A stretch of DNA of 43,098 bases, from the NCBI GenBank assembly GCA_021298085.1, contig JAJTDE010000017.1, positions 1 to 43,098 on the forward strand, given 5' to 3'. The stretch comes from Rubrivivax sp. Its GTDB lineage: Bacteria > Pseudomonadota > Gammaproteobacteria > Burkholderiales > Burkholderiaceae_C. The notes below the pieces were generated by a model. It was not told the origin of the DNA, ran no database searches, and saw only the letters and a list, made by a program, of their open reading frames with translations. Shown here one piece after another: positions 17,575-27,353 of the stretch; positions within the stretch are counted from its first letter, which is position 1, and the number at the start of each line of letters is the position of its first letter. The translations under genes and the position numbers were made by a program.

Positions 17575-18434
17575 CGCATCACCTCGATGTAGCCGAGCCT
17601 GAGCAGGTCCTTGACGCCCAGCGGCTCGCCCGAGGGGCTGTCCACGGTGGCGTACTGCACGCCGCCGCCCCGCTGGTCAAAGGCGGGTGCGGCGGGGCCG
17701 GCGTCCACGTCGAACGGCTTGAGCACACGGTAGCGGGTGTAGCGCATCTGGCGCACATCGTAGGGCAGTGAACGGGCTTCGTAGGGCGTGCCCGCAGGGG
17801 CAAAGAAGCCGCCAGTGTCCCGTTCTGGTGCCTGGGCGTGGTAGCGGTCGATCACCTCGTTCGGCTTGAGCTGACGGCGCGTCGGCACACCGGCAAAGCC
17901 TGCTGGTTCTGGCCACTTCAGGCTGCCGTCGGGATGAAAGTGCTCGGGCCTGAGGTCCTGCCGCAGACGCATGCGCTGCTTGGTCGCCACCACCACGGCC
18001 GGGCAGGGTGCGACGACGGCGGGTTTCGGGGCATCGGGCAAGCGGCTGGCGCGCCGCAGCTTGGCCAACTTGGCGGCAGCACCCATTGGCACGGCGGCCA
18101 GGCCCAGCTCCACCGCGCCGCCGCCGGCCAGCCGGCCCCAGTCCTCGGGTGTGGCCTGCTGCCGGAAGGTGTCGGCGGCTGTCCAGGCCTCGCCCGCGGC
18201 CTGCCTGGCGTCGCGCCAGACCAGGGCGGGGTCGTCGACGGCCCGTGACGCATAGGCCCCAGCGCGGGCCGCGGTGTCGCGCGTGCTCTGCCAGGCTTGT
18301 TCACGGGCCTGTGGGTCAGTGGCCAGGGCATGGCCTGTTCGGACGAGGTCAACGGCGCTGTCGCGTGCCTGCTTCAGCGCCGCCGCTGCGCCATCGCGCG
18401 CGCCCGAGGCGAAGCTGCCTTTGCCGCCCGTCAT
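17571..18434 (-). CDS. TNT-domain NAD+ glycohydrolase toxin
   Basis: The 287-residue protein ends in a TNT (tuberculosis necrotizing toxin) domain over about residues 160-285. Pieces are HPDGSLKWPEPAGFAGVP, NEVIDRYHAQ, GGFFAPAGTPYEARSLP, YRVLKPFDVDAG and AFDQRGGGVQYATV. In the mycobacterial TNT family an Arg in the (D)RFG segment and a Gln in GGGTQ are needed for NAD+ cleavage; here Arg197 and Gln260 occupy those places, so activity looks intact. Residues 1-95 are Ala-rich helix; LAGGGAVELGLAAVPMGAAAKLAKL (about 103-127) is a hydrophobic pre-toxin region seen in secreted polymorphic toxins. There is no signal peptide, PAAR, RHS or MIX motif. The start at ATG 18434 overlaps the upstream stop (ATGA). 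Confidence 0.85.
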   Translation of the reverse strand: MTGGKGSFASGARDGAAAALKQARDSAVDLVRTGHALATDPQAREQAWQSTRDTAARAGAYASRAVDDPALVWRDARQAAGEAWTAADTFRQQATPEDWGRLAGGGAVELGLAAVPMGAAAKLAKLRRASRLPDAPKPAVVAPCPAVVVATKQRMRLRQDLRPEHFHPDGSLKWPEPAGFAGVPTRRQLKPNEVIDRYHAQAPERDTGGFFAPAGTPYEARSLPYDVRQMRYTRYRVLKPFDVDAGPAAPAFDQRGGGVQYATVDSPSGEPLGVKDLLRLGYIEVMR

Positions 18435-19123
18435 GCCCAACGCCCGTGGTCCAGCATGATGCGCGCCCGCAGCATCTCCAGCCGGCTGCGCGCGCTCTGC
18501 CGGGTGTCCTGCAGCGCGGTCAGCCAGGCAGGCCGGCTGGACAGCGCGCTGCCGTACAGCGTCTGGGCCAGCGCGAGCGCGAGCGGCGCATCGGCCAGCC
18601 CCTCCAGGCCCAGCCGGCTCGCTGCCGTACAGGCCTCCTGGGCCAGTTGCCGGTCATCGGCTCGCTGCTCGTGTTCCCACAGCACCATCGGCAGCGCCGC
18701 CTGCGTGCGGGTGGGCAGGTCGGCGTCATCGAGTGCCATGGGGGTGAGCAGTGGCAGGTCCTCACGGTGCGCGTCGATGCGCGCCCAGTCGGCCTCGCTC
18801 AGCAGGTGGTCCAGCGCGCGGATGCGCTCGTCGGCACTGGCGCCGGTGGAGGCCAGCCAGGCCCTGACGGCCGGGTCCCGGCCGAGGTTGGGGCCCATCA
18901 CCAGCATCAGCAGGCACCACTGTCCGATCGACTGCTGCGTCTGGGCACCGGCGGCCTCGGCCCGCTCGAGCATCCCACGGGTGAGCTGAACCTGCACGGC
19001 CATGGGGAAGCGGGGCAGGAAGGCCGGGTACTCCTGGGCCAGGAACGCCCGCAGCGTCTCGACAAAGGCGTCATCGGCACGGGCCTCCAGGCCTTGCAGC
19101 TGGTGAGGTGTCAGCGTGAACAT
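18431..19123 (-). CDS. T6SS-effector-associated helper protein (uncertain)
   Basis: The 230-residue mainly helical protein begins FTLTPHQLQGLEARADDAFVETL and continues AFLAQEYPAF, then GMLERAEAAG and a hydrophobic GQWCLLMLVMGPNLGRDP. This order (short N-terminal helix with a Phe, hL..-FP, then rA.-.gI, then a hydrophobic helix ending in G.-.DP) resembles uncharacterised proteins I recall beside VgrG/PAAR and effector genes in Burkholderia and Pseudomonas. On that basis it may be an adaptor or chaperone for loading the toxin. It has no signal peptide. Its stop codon overlaps the TNT start, and it lies 57 bases after lolD. No type VI structural gene is in the window. Confidence 0.6.
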   Translation of the reverse strand: MFTLTPHQLQGLEARADDAFVETLRAFLAQEYPAFLPRFPMAVQVQLTRGMLERAEAAGAQTQQSIGQWCLLMLVMGPNLGRDPAVRAWLASTGASADERIRALDHLLSEADWARIDAHREDLPLLTPMALDDADLPTRTQAALPMVLWEHEQRADDRQLAQEACTAASRLGLEGLADAPLALALAQTLYGSALSSRPAWLTALQDTRQSARSRLEMLRARIMLDHGRWA

Positions 19124-19180
19124 GCCGGTTCCAGGAGCCGAAGGGTGTGGCTGGCGTGGGGCGTCAGGCGTCGGGCGGCC

Positions 19181-19859
<679 letters not shown>

Positions 19860-19867
<8 letters not shown>

Positions 19868-21182
19868 AGCGCAGGGCCTGTGCGGGCTGGATACGGCTGG
19901 CACGCCAGCTCGGGTAGAGCGTGGCCGCCAGGCTCAGCAGCAGCGCCATCACGGTGATGGGCACGATGTCGCTGGCCAGTGGCTGGCTGGGCATGCGCGA
20001 AATCAGGTAGATGCTGCCCGGCAGGAAGGCGATGCCCAGCAGCCGCTCGATGGCCGGCACGATGGTGTCGATGTGGAAGGCCACCAGCATGCCCAGCAGC
20101 AGCCCGGCGGCGGTGCCCATGAAACCCGCGAGCGAGCCCTGCACGACAAAGATGCCCATGATCGAGCGCGGGCTGGCGCCCAGGGTGCGCAGGATGGCGA
20201 TGTCGGCCCGCTTCTGGTTGACCGTCATCACCAGCGAGCTGACGAGGTTGAAGGCCGCGATGGCCACGATCAGCGTCAGGATGATGCCCATCAGGCGCTT
20301 TTCCACCTGGACGGCGTCGTACCAGGCGCGGTTGACGCGCGTCCAGTCGCTGACCCGCACACTGGCCGGCAGTTGCTGGCGGAGGGTGGCCGCTGTGGCC
20401 GGCGCGTCCAGCGCGTGGGGCAGCTTCAGCTGGACACCCGTGGGTCCCTCGACGCGGAAGAGCCGGCTGGCGTCGTCGAGGTGGATCAGTGCCAGGGTGC
20501 TGTCGTGTTCGTAGTGCCCGGAGTCAAAGGTGCCGGCGACCGTGAAGCTGCGCAGGCGCGGCACGGTGCCGGCCGGCGTGACCTGCCCGCCGGGCGCCAT
20601 CAGGGTGAGTTTGTCGCCCACCCGCACGTCGAGCTGCCGCGCGAGCTCACCGCCCAGCACGATCTGCCAGCGCCCCGGCTGCAGCGCCGAGAAGCTGTCG
20701 CGCTGCAGCGCGGCCAGGGGCGTGACGGTGGCTTCCTCCGCCGGCGAGATGCCGCGCACCATGGCGCCACGCAGGCTGTCGCCATGGGACAGCAGCGCCT
20801 GAACGGCGGTGAAGGGGGCCGCAGCCTGCACCTGCGGCGCGGCTTGCCGGGCCGCCTGGGCCAGGGCGCGCCAGTCGGGCAGGGCGTCACCATCGGCCGC
20901 GCTGAGTTCGATGTGCGGCATGACACTGAGCATGCGGTCGCGCACTTCCTTCTGGAAGCCGTTCATCACGCTCAGCACGATGATCAGCGCCGCCACCCCC
21001 AGCATGATGCCCAGCACCGAGATGGCCGAGATGAACGAGATGAAGCCGTCGCGGCGTTGTGGCTGCGTGCCACCCGTGGCGCCCGTGGCGCGGCCGGCCG
21101 CCCGTGCGGCCGCGCGCCGCCGGCCGCCGCGGGTGTAGCGCCAGCCGATCTGCCATTCGTAGGTCCGCCAGGGCGCTGTCAT
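19860..21182 (-). CDS. lolC: LolC-type lipoprotein-releasing permease (first copy)
   Basis: The 440-residue permease starts [15 protein letters not shown], followed by an Ala/Arg-rich insert of about 25 residues absent from the second copy. The first helix is [24 protein letters not shown], a periplasmic domain spans about 85-285, and three C-terminal helices begin at [33 protein letters not shown] and [18 protein letters not shown] are family hallmarks. It is the first gene of the operon; lolD overlaps its end. TAGCAT lies 9 bases before the ATG and could be a -10 element. Whether it is functionally LolC, LolE or a LolF-like hybrid is not decided by position. Confidence 0.9.
20137..20284. 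repeat. 148-bp direct repeat within the two lol permease genes (copy B)
   Basis: This is the second copy of the 148-base stretch at 16272-16419, 3865 bases away and in the same orientation. It lies in the first permease gene. About 15 differences were counted by eye. Confidence 0.75.
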
Positions 21183-21248
21183 CGGGCCGCGATGCTACCG
21201 TGGCAGCCGCGCGGCCCGCGCCAACGGGGCCTGCCTGGCCCCGGTTCC

Positions 21249-23252
21249 TCAGTTGGCGCCCAGCACCAGGCCTTCGCGGCGGGGGTCGGCACCGCCGACC
21301 AGGCTGACGCTGCCGCCCGTGCCCTTGACACGCACGATGGTGGACACGCCAGACGACTGCGCCCCCACCGACACGGTGTGCCCCAGTGCGCGCAGACCCT
21401 GCACCAGCGTGTCACCGTCACCGTTGTTGGCCACGACGAGGTTCGGGTGTTCGCCGCCCAGGCCGGTGGTGACGGAGTTGGCCGAGCCGAAGTTCATCAT
21501 CGCGGTGGCCTGCTGGGCATCCAGGCCCCAGTCGACCACGCCGATCACCGTCTTGGCCACAAACTGGATGATCGCGGCGCCGCCAGGTGAGCCGGTGGCC
21601 ATCAGCACATCGCCGCGCGTGCCATTGGCGTTGCGGTTGAAGACGATGGTGGGGGCCATGCTGCTGCGCGGGCGCTTCAGCGGCTGCACGCGGTTGGCAA
21701 TGGGGCCATTGGCATCCGACGGCGTGGGCGAGAAGTCGGTCAGCTGGTTGTTCAGCAGGAAGCCGCGCACAAAGCGGAAGGCGCCCATGCTGCTTTCGAC
21801 GGTGGTGGTCATCACGACCACGTTGCCCTGGGCGTCGATGATCGACACATGGGTGGTGCCGTTGCCTTCGGTGGCGCTGCTGCCCAGCGGCAGCTTGTTG
21901 GCGATGTTGCCGGCGGTGGCGGTGCCCATGCTGCGGTCCAGGCGGATCAGCGATGCCCGTGCGCGCAGGTAGCCCTTGTCGATCACGCTGGACACGCCGT
22001 TGCCGGGCAGGGGCACAAAGTCGGTGTCGGCCACCCAGGCGTTGCGGTCGGCGTAGGCCAGGCGCTGGGCTTCGCTGACCAGGTGCACACCCATGATGCT
22101 GGGCTTGCCGCCGTAGAGGTCAATGGCCGACGGCGCGTAGCCCGCCATGTAGAAGTTCTCCAGGATGCCCAGCGTCTGCGCCACGGCGATGCCGCCCGAT
22201 GACGGCGGCCCCATGCCGCAGACCACGGTGTTGCGGTAGTCGATGCACACCGGCTCGCGCTTCTTGGCCTGGTAGCCCGCCATGTCGGCCAGCGTGGTCG
22301 CGCCGGGCGTCAAGGCCCCTGGCGCGGCCGGACCGGCGGCGTCGCGCTGGATCTCGGCCACGATGTCGGCGGCGATGGCGCCGGAGTAGAAGGCGTCGGC
22401 ACCGCTGTTGGCCAGCGTCGTCAGCGTGGCGGCATAGGCCGGGTTGCTGAGCTTGGTGCCCAGCGCCTTGACCGTCAGATCAGCGTTCAGGAAGTAGGCC
22501 ACGGCGTCAGGGTCGCGCAGCAGGTTGGCGCGGTTGGCGACGATGGCGTCGGCCAGGCGGCCGCTGATGGCAAAGCCGTCGGTGGCCAGCTGGATGCCAG
22601 CGCCGAAGTTGGCCGCCCAGGGCAGCTTGCCGTGGTCCTTGTGCAGCATGTCCAGCATGCGCACCGCACCGGGCGTGCCGATGGAGCGGCCGCTGGCGCG
22701 GGCGTTGGGCAAGGGTGCCGTCTGCTGGGTGGCGCTGATGAAACGCAGGTAGTCTTCGGTGGCGCCTGCCGGGGCCATCTCACGGCCGTCGTAGCTCTGC
22801 AGCGTGTTGGTGGTGGCGTTGTAGTGCAGCAGGAAGGCGCCGCCGCCCAGGCCGGACGATTGCGGCTCCACCAGGCCCAGCACCATCTGCACGGCGACGG
22901 CCGCATCGGCGGCGCTGCCGCCGGCCTTCAGGGTGTCACAACCGGCCTTGGTGGCCAGCGGGTTGGCCGTGACCACCATGTACTTGGCATGGGTCACCGG
23001 CTTCATGTTCAGGCGGAAGCCTGACGACGGCTCGGGCAGCGCAGGGTCACCGGGCACGCCGGAGCCGACCGTGATGGTGCCGCCGGCGGTGGTGGTGGTC
23101 TGGCAGGCGGTGTCGGGGGCAGGGCTGGCGGGGCCGGCGCTGTCACTGCCGCCGCCGCCACAGGCCGCGAGGGTGAGCAGCAGCGCCAAGGCGCTCAGCG
23201 CATGGATGGGTCTGGCCAGCGCAGGCGCCTGGCGCGATGACAGGTTTCTCAT
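21249..23252 (-). CDS. ggt: Gamma-glutamyltransferase, predicted lipoprotein
   Basis: The enzyme cleaves the gamma-glutamyl bond of glutathione and related peptides and self-cleaves into two subunits. The 667-residue product starts with a signal peptide ending in LLLTLAAC; Cys31 fits a lipobox, followed by GGGGS. The body has KAGGSAADAAVAVQMVLGLVEPQSSGLGGG (in part), PPSSGGIAVAQ, and GNGTTHVSIIDAQGN, where Thr466 should be the new N-terminal nucleophile of the small subunit. SPGGAAIIQ follows. AGGAGA lies 7 bases before ATG 23252; the much longer upstream frame is not supported. As a lipoprotein it could be a client of the adjacent Lol system, though that is true of any lipoprotein. Confidence 0.92.
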   Translation of the reverse strand: MRNLSSRQAPALARPIHALSALALLLTLAACGGGGSDSAGPASPAPDTACQTTTTAGGTITVGSGVPGDPALPEPSSGFRLNMKPVTHAKYMVVTANPLATKAGCDTLKAGGSAADAAVAVQMVLGLVEPQSSGLGGGAFLLHYNATTNTLQSYDGREMAPAGATEDYLRFISATQQTAPLPNARASGRSIGTPGAVRMLDMLHKDHGKLPWAANFGAGIQLATDGFAISGRLADAIVANRANLLRDPDAVAYFLNADLTVKALGTKLSNPAYAATLTTLANSGADAFYSGAIAADIVAEIQRDAAGPAAPGALTPGATTLADMAGYQAKKREPVCIDYRNTVVCGMGPPSSGGIAVAQTLGILENFYMAGYAPSAIDLYGGKPSIMGVHLVSEAQRLAYADRNAWVADTDFVPLPGNGVSSVIDKGYLRARASLIRLDRSMGTATAGNIANKLPLGSSATEGNGTTHVSIIDAQGNVVVMTTTVESSMGAFRFVRGFLLNNQLTDFSPTPSDANGPIANRVQPLKRPRSSMAPTIVFNRNANGTRGDVLMATGSPGGAAIIQFVAKTVIGVVDWGLDAQQATAMMNFGSANSVTTGLGGEHPNLVVANNGDGDTLVQGLRALGHTVSVGAQSSGVSTIVRVKGTGGSVSLVGGADPRREGLVLGAN

Positions 23253-23339
23253 CGGGTTCTCCTCGTCGTTGATCGCTGCAGTCTGGCCCACGGGTGGGCT
23301 GGTGCCTATAGGGCCGGTTCCCGATGCCGGTTTGCTTCC

Positions 23340-23345
23340 CATAAT
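23340..23345 (+). promoter_or_regulatory. Candidate -10 hexamer before the RpfE-like gene
   Basis: CATAAT ends 6 bases before ATG 23352, and no Shine-Dalgarno is visible, so a leaderless start is possible. The -35 region is weak. The 99-base gap 23253-23351 must also hold the promoter of the divergent ggt gene. Confidence 0.4.
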
Positions 23346-23351
23346 GGCCGC

Positions 23352-24404
23352 ATGCACCTGGTTCTTGCGTTTGCCGCGCCGCTGTCGGCCGCCTTTCAGC
23401 CGGCCTTTGGCCGTTTGCACGTGCCTGCCCTGTACGCCTGGCTGGCCCGGACGGGCGCGCCTCAGGCGCTGGCCCAGTCCGACGAGTGGAGCCTGACGGC
23501 ACCGCATGAGCGGGTGCTCGCGGCTCACCACTGCGCGGCGCAGGCGCCAGCCACCCCCGGGCCTGCGGCTGACGCGGGCCATGCCGAGCCCAGCCCGCCC
23601 GATGGCCTGGTGCCCGTCGCGGCCTGGTTGGCGCAATCGCATCAGCTGCCCGACGCCGAGCAGCCGGGCTGGGCCCTGGTGACCCCCAGCCACTGGAGCC
23701 TGGGCACCGAACAATTGAGCCTGCAGGACCCAGCGCTGCTGGCGCTGGACGAGGCCCACTCGCGTACCCTGCATGCGGCGGTGGGCGAACTCTTCACCAG
23801 CGAGGATTACGCCTGGCACTGGTTGTCACCCACCGAGTGGCTGTGCCGCCACGAGGAATTGGCCACGCTGCCCACGGCGTCGCTGGACCGTGTCGTCGGC
23901 CGCAACGTGGACCGCTGGCTCACCGCCGACCCGCGGGCACGCCGCCTGCGCCGGCTGCAGAACGAGGCCCAGATGCTGCTGCACAGCCACCCCTTGAACG
24001 CCGAACGCGAGGCCCGCGGAGCCGTGGCGGTGAACAGCCTGTGGTGCAGCGGAACCGGCACGCTGCCGCCTGCGGCCGCACCGCAGCCCCGCCTGCAGCT
24101 GTGCACCTCACTGCGCAGCGCGGCGCTGTCGGACGACGTGGACGCCTGGCTGCAGGCCTTCTCCGCCTGGGATGCCGACACCTTCGGCCCCTGGGTGGCG
24201 CAGCATGGCCAGGACCCTTCGGCCAGCCTGACGCTGTGCGGCGAGCGCTCGGCGCTGCGCTGGCGGGCCGCTGTGGCGCCGGGCACCGCCCCCAGCGGGC
24301 CGCCCGGCCGCTGGCGGCGCCTGTGTGCGAGCTTCTGGCCAGCGGCACAGCCTGCGGCACCCGCACCGGCCGCAGCGCTGGCGGCCTGGCTGGAGTCGAT
24401 GTGA
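23352..24404 (+). CDS. RpfE-type protein (phosphoglycerate mutase-like annotation family)
   Basis: The 350-residue protein starts MHLVLAFAAPLSAAF and has the conserved block FTSEDYAWHWLSPTEWLCRH..., RLQNEAQMLLHSHPLN and AVNSLWCSGTG. Genes with these features lie directly before recJ in many betaproteobacteria and in the Xanthomonas rpf region, where the product is called RpfE; databases often label it cofactor-independent phosphoglycerate mutase-like. Its biochemical role is not established. A cytoplasmic location is likely because no signal peptide is evident. Its stop overlaps the recJ start (ATG at 24404), so the two are translationally coupled. Confidence 0.75.
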   Translation: MHLVLAFAAPLSAAFQPAFGRLHVPALYAWLARTGAPQALAQSDEWSLTAPHERVLAAHHCAAQAPATPGPAADAGHAEPSPPDGLVPVAAWLAQSHQLPDAEQPGWALVTPSHWSLGTEQLSLQDPALLALDEAHSRTLHAAVGELFTSEDYAWHWLSPTEWLCRHEELATLPTASLDRVVGRNVDRWLTADPRARRLRRLQNEAQMLLHSHPLNAEREARGAVAVNSLWCSGTGTLPPAAAPQPRLQLCTSLRSAALSDDVDAWLQAFSAWDADTFGPWVAQHGQDPSASLTLCGERSALRWRAAVAPGTAPSGPPGRWRRLCASFWPAAQPAAPAPAAALAAWLESM

Positions 24405-26191
24405 TGGTGACACCCACACACCCCACGCCCGCTACCGCCGCGGCGCCCTCATCCGCCGCGGCTGTGCGCTTGCTGCGCCGTGACGTCCCGCCGCGCCAGG
24501 CCTGGGCGCTGGAGCAGGCGGGGCTGCACCCCTTGCTGGCCCGCCTGCTGGCCGCACGCGGCGTGCAGCAGCCCAGCGACACCGACGAGGGCCTGCAGCA
24601 CCTGCTGGCGCCCCAGGGCCTGCGTGGCGCGGCCGACGCCGCCGTGGCGCTGGCCGATGCCATCGCGCAGCGCCAGGGCATCGTCGTGGTGGCCGACTAC
24701 GACTGCGATGGCGCCACGGCCTGTGCCGTGGCCCTGCGCGGCCTGAAACTGCTGGGTGCCCGCGCCGAGGACCTGCGCTACGTGGTGCCCGACCGCAGCA
24801 TCCACGGCTATGGCCTGACACCGGGCATCGTCGACCTGGCGCTGGCCAGCGGGCCGCCCGTGCGCCGCCCGAGCTGGCTGCTGACCGTCGACAACGGCAT
24901 CGCCAGCCTGGAGGGCGTGGCCCACGCCCGACGCCAGGGCCTGCGGGTGCTGGTCACTGATCACCACCTGCCTGCCCGGCAGGGCGACGCCGTGGTGCTG
25001 CCCGAGGCCGACGTCATCGTCAACCCGAACCAGCCTGACGACAGCTTTGCCAGCAAGCACATGGCGGGTGTGGGCGTGATGTTCTATGTGCTGCTGGCCG
25101 TGCGCGCCGAACTGCGCCAGCGCGGGCGCTTTGCCGGCGGCCCGGAGCCGCGCCTGGACAGCCTGCTCGACCTGGTGGCGCTGGGTACCGTGGCCGACGT
25201 GGTGCGCCTGGACGCCAACAACCGCCGCCTGGTGGCCCAGGGCCTGAAGCGGGTGCGCCAGGGTCGCATGCAGGCCGGGCTGGCGGCCTTGTTTGCCGCG
25301 GCCAAGCGCGAACCGCAGCGGGCCAGTGCCTTTGACTTCGGTTTTGCGCTCGGCCCGCGCATCAACGCCGCCGGCCGGCTGGCCGACATGACGCTGGGCA
25401 TCGAGTGCCTGCTGACCGACGACCCCGGGCGTGCAGCGGAGCTGGCCAGCCAGCTCGATGACATCAACCGCGAACGGCGCAGCGTGGAAGGCGACATGCG
25501 CGACCAGGCCGAGGCATTGCTGGCGCGCCTGGCACCGACCGGCGCACCGCCGCCCGCGGTCAGCCTGTTTGATGCCGGCTTTCACGAAGGGGTGGTGGGC
25601 ATCGTGGCCGGCCGCCTGAAAGATCAGCTGCACCGGCCCACGTTTGTCTTTGCGCCCGGGCAGGGCGGCTTGATCAAGGGCAGCGGGCGGTCGATTCCGG
25701 GCTTCCACCTGCGGGACGCGCTGGACCTTGTCAGCAAGCGTGAACCCGGCCTGCTGCAGCGCTTCGGCGGCCACGCGATGGCGGCCGGCGCCACCTTGCC
25801 CGCCGATGGTTTTGCGCGCTTTCGCGATGCGCTGGCCCAGGTGGCCGCGGAGTGGCTGGACGCCGCCACGCTGCAGCGCAACCTGCGGGTGGACGGCCCG
25901 CTGGAGCTGCAGTGGTGGACACCCGAGACCGTGCGCCTGCTGGATGCCCAGGTCTGGGGACAAGGCTTTGAAGCGCCGCTATTCTGCGACCTCGTCGAGG
26001 TTCAGCAACAGCGGCTGGTGGGTGAAAAACACCTGAAGATGCGCGTTAAGCATCTGGGTCAGATGCGGGATGCGATCTGGTTCGGTCGCACCGAACCCGT
26101 GCCACCCGAAGTCACTCTGGCCTATCGCCTGCAGCTGGACCACTGGAATGGCGTTGAACGATTGCAGATGGTGGTGGAAGCATGCGAATGA
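24404..26191 (+). CDS. recJ: Single-stranded-DNA-specific exonuclease RecJ
   Basis: RecJ degrades single-stranded DNA 5' to 3' in recombination and mismatch and base-excision repair. The 595-residue product has the DHH-family motifs VVVADYDCDGATAC (near 97), VPDRSIHGYG, LTVDNGIAS, VLVTDHH (near 184) and LDLVALGTVADVV, then GFALGPRINAAGRL. The DHHA1 part has GFHEGVVGIVAGRLK-like and IKGSGRSIPGFHLRDAL sequences, and an OB-type domain follows. The start is ATG 24404, overlapping the RpfE-like stop; a longer in-frame ORF upstream is an artefact inside that gene. Length and motif order are normal. Confidence 0.96.
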   Translation: MVTPTHPTPATAAAPSSAAAVRLLRRDVPPRQAWALEQAGLHPLLARLLAARGVQQPSDTDEGLQHLLAPQGLRGAADAAVALADAIAQRQGIVVVADYDCDGATACAVALRGLKLLGARAEDLRYVVPDRSIHGYGLTPGIVDLALASGPPVRRPSWLLTVDNGIASLEGVAHARRQGLRVLVTDHHLPARQGDAVVLPEADVIVNPNQPDDSFASKHMAGVGVMFYVLLAVRAELRQRGRFAGGPEPRLDSLLDLVALGTVADVVRLDANNRRLVAQGLKRVRQGRMQAGLAALFAAAKREPQRASAFDFGFALGPRINAAGRLADMTLGIECLLTDDPGRAAELASQLDDINRERRSVEGDMRDQAEALLARLAPTGAPPPAVSLFDAGFHEGVVGIVAGRLKDQLHRPTFVFAPGQGGLIKGSGRSIPGFHLRDALDLVSKREPGLLQRFGGHAMAAGATLPADGFARFRDALAQVAAEWLDAATLQRNLRVDGPLELQWWTPETVRLLDAQVWGQGFEAPLFCDLVEVQQQRLVGEKHLKMRVKHLGQMRDAIWFGRTEPVPPEVTLAYRLQLDHWNGVERLQMVVEACE

Positions 26192-27318
26192 ACAAACGCC
26201 CCGGGCTGGGCTGGCGAGCGGGCCTGCTGGCTTGTGCGGGCATCCTGGGCGCGTGGATCGGTCTGGCCCCGGCGGCCCACGCGTCGGAGCCCAAGGCCGT
26301 GACGGTGGCCAGCGGCCTGTCCCACCCCTGGGGTCTGGCCTTCCTGCCCGACGGCCGCCTGCTGGTGACCGAGCGGCCCGGGCGCCTGCGCCTGGTCACG
26401 CCCGATGGCCGGCTGTCGGCGCCGCTGGCTGGCCTGCCGCCCATCGAGGTGGCCAACCAGTGCGGGCTGCTGGACGTCGCGGTGGACCCGAAGTTTGCCG
26501 AGAACCGCCGCATCTGGCTGACCTTCGCCGAGCCCGGTGAGGGTGGCAGCGGCACGGCGCTGGCCCGTGCGCGCCTGGAGGGCAGCACCTTGAGCGAGGT
26601 GCAGGTGGTCTTCCGCCAGCAGCCCAAGGTGCGCAGCGGGCTGCACTGCGGTTCGCGCATCGTCTTTGACCGCGAGGGCCGCATCCTGGTGGGCCTGGGC
26701 GACCGCGGCACTCGCCGCGACGATGCCCAGACGCTGGACACCCACATCGGCAAGGTGGTGCGGCTGGACAGCGATGGCCGTGCCGCCGCCGGCAACCCGT
26801 TTGCCGGCCGGCCCGGTGCGCTCCCCGAGATCTTCAGCCTCGGCCACCGGAACATCCAGGGCGCGGCGCTGCACCCACAGACGGGCGAGCTGTGGGCCGT
26901 CGAGCACGGGCCGCAGGGCGGTGACGAGCTGAACCTCGTCGAGGCAGGCCGCAACTATGGCTGGCCGGTGGTCACCTACGGGCGCAACTACGGCGTGGGC
27001 ACGCGCATTGGCGAAGAGGGCCCGAAGGCGGGCTACGAGCAACCCGTTCGCCATTGGGTGCCGACCTCTGTCGCACCGGCCGGACTGGCCTTTGTCACGG
27101 GCGACCGCTACAAGGGCTGGAAGGGCAGCCTGCTGATGGGCACGCTGCGCGAGCAGGTGTTGATCAGGATGACACTGGATGGGCGCCGGGTGGCGTCGGA
27201 AGAGCGGCTGCTGCGTGGCTTGTCAGAACGCATCCGCGATGTGCGTGAAGGGCCTGACGGCTTCATCTACCTGCTGACCGACAGCCCCGACGGGCGCATC
27301 GTGCGCCTGCAGCCCTGA
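26182..27318 (+). CDS. PQQ-dependent aldose sugar dehydrogenase-like protein (YliI/sGDH family)
   Basis: A 378-residue periplasmic beta-propeller protein. The signal peptide (GWRAGLLACAGILGAWIGL...AHA) is clear. Family blocks are SGLSHPWGLAFLPDGRLLVTER (in part), GLHCGSRIVFD with the His expected to act as general base, GLGDRG, GHRNIQGAALHPQ and EHGPQGGDELN. These fit the soluble aldose sugar dehydrogenases that use PQQ and calcium. The first ATG overlaps recJ by ten bases; ATG 26188 gives an ATGA overlap and is also plausible. Cofactor use is inferred from family; no PQQ synthesis gene is in the window. Confidence 0.9.
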   Translation: MRMNKRPGLGWRAGLLACAGILGAWIGLAPAAHASEPKAVTVASGLSHPWGLAFLPDGRLLVTERPGRLRLVTPDGRLSAPLAGLPPIEVANQCGLLDVAVDPKFAENRRIWLTFAEPGEGGSGTALARARLEGSTLSEVQVVFRQQPKVRSGLHCGSRIVFDREGRILVGLGDRGTRRDDAQTLDTHIGKVVRLDSDGRAAAGNPFAGRPGALPEIFSLGHRNIQGAALHPQTGELWAVEHGPQGGDELNLVEAGRNYGWPVVTYGRNYGVGTRIGEEGPKAGYEQPVRHWVPTSVAPAGLAFVTGDRYKGWKGSLLMGTLREQVLIRMTLDGRRVASEERLLRGLSERIRDVREGPDGFIYLLTDSPDGRIVRLQP

Positions 27319-27338
27319 ACCTCAGCTGAACTACGCTG

Positions 27339-27352
27339 CGCCCGTCAGGGCG
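27339..27352. terminator. Hairpin between convergent genes
   Basis: CGCCC at 27339-27343 pairs with GGGCG at 27348-27352 around GTCA, in the 35-base gap between two convergent stops. It could act as a weak bidirectional terminator. No T-tract is present on either strand. Confidence 0.4.
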
Positions 27353-27353
27353 T

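Noticed and set aside
17323..19123. Toxin cassette as a transposon or integron insert
   Set aside because: No transposase, inverted ends, target duplication or attC-like site was seen, and the junctions are precise start/stop overlaps.
23837..24403. Extended N-terminus for recJ
   Set aside because: The extra 189 codons lie inside the RpfE-like gene in another frame and carry no RecJ similarity; ATG 24404 gives the normal length.
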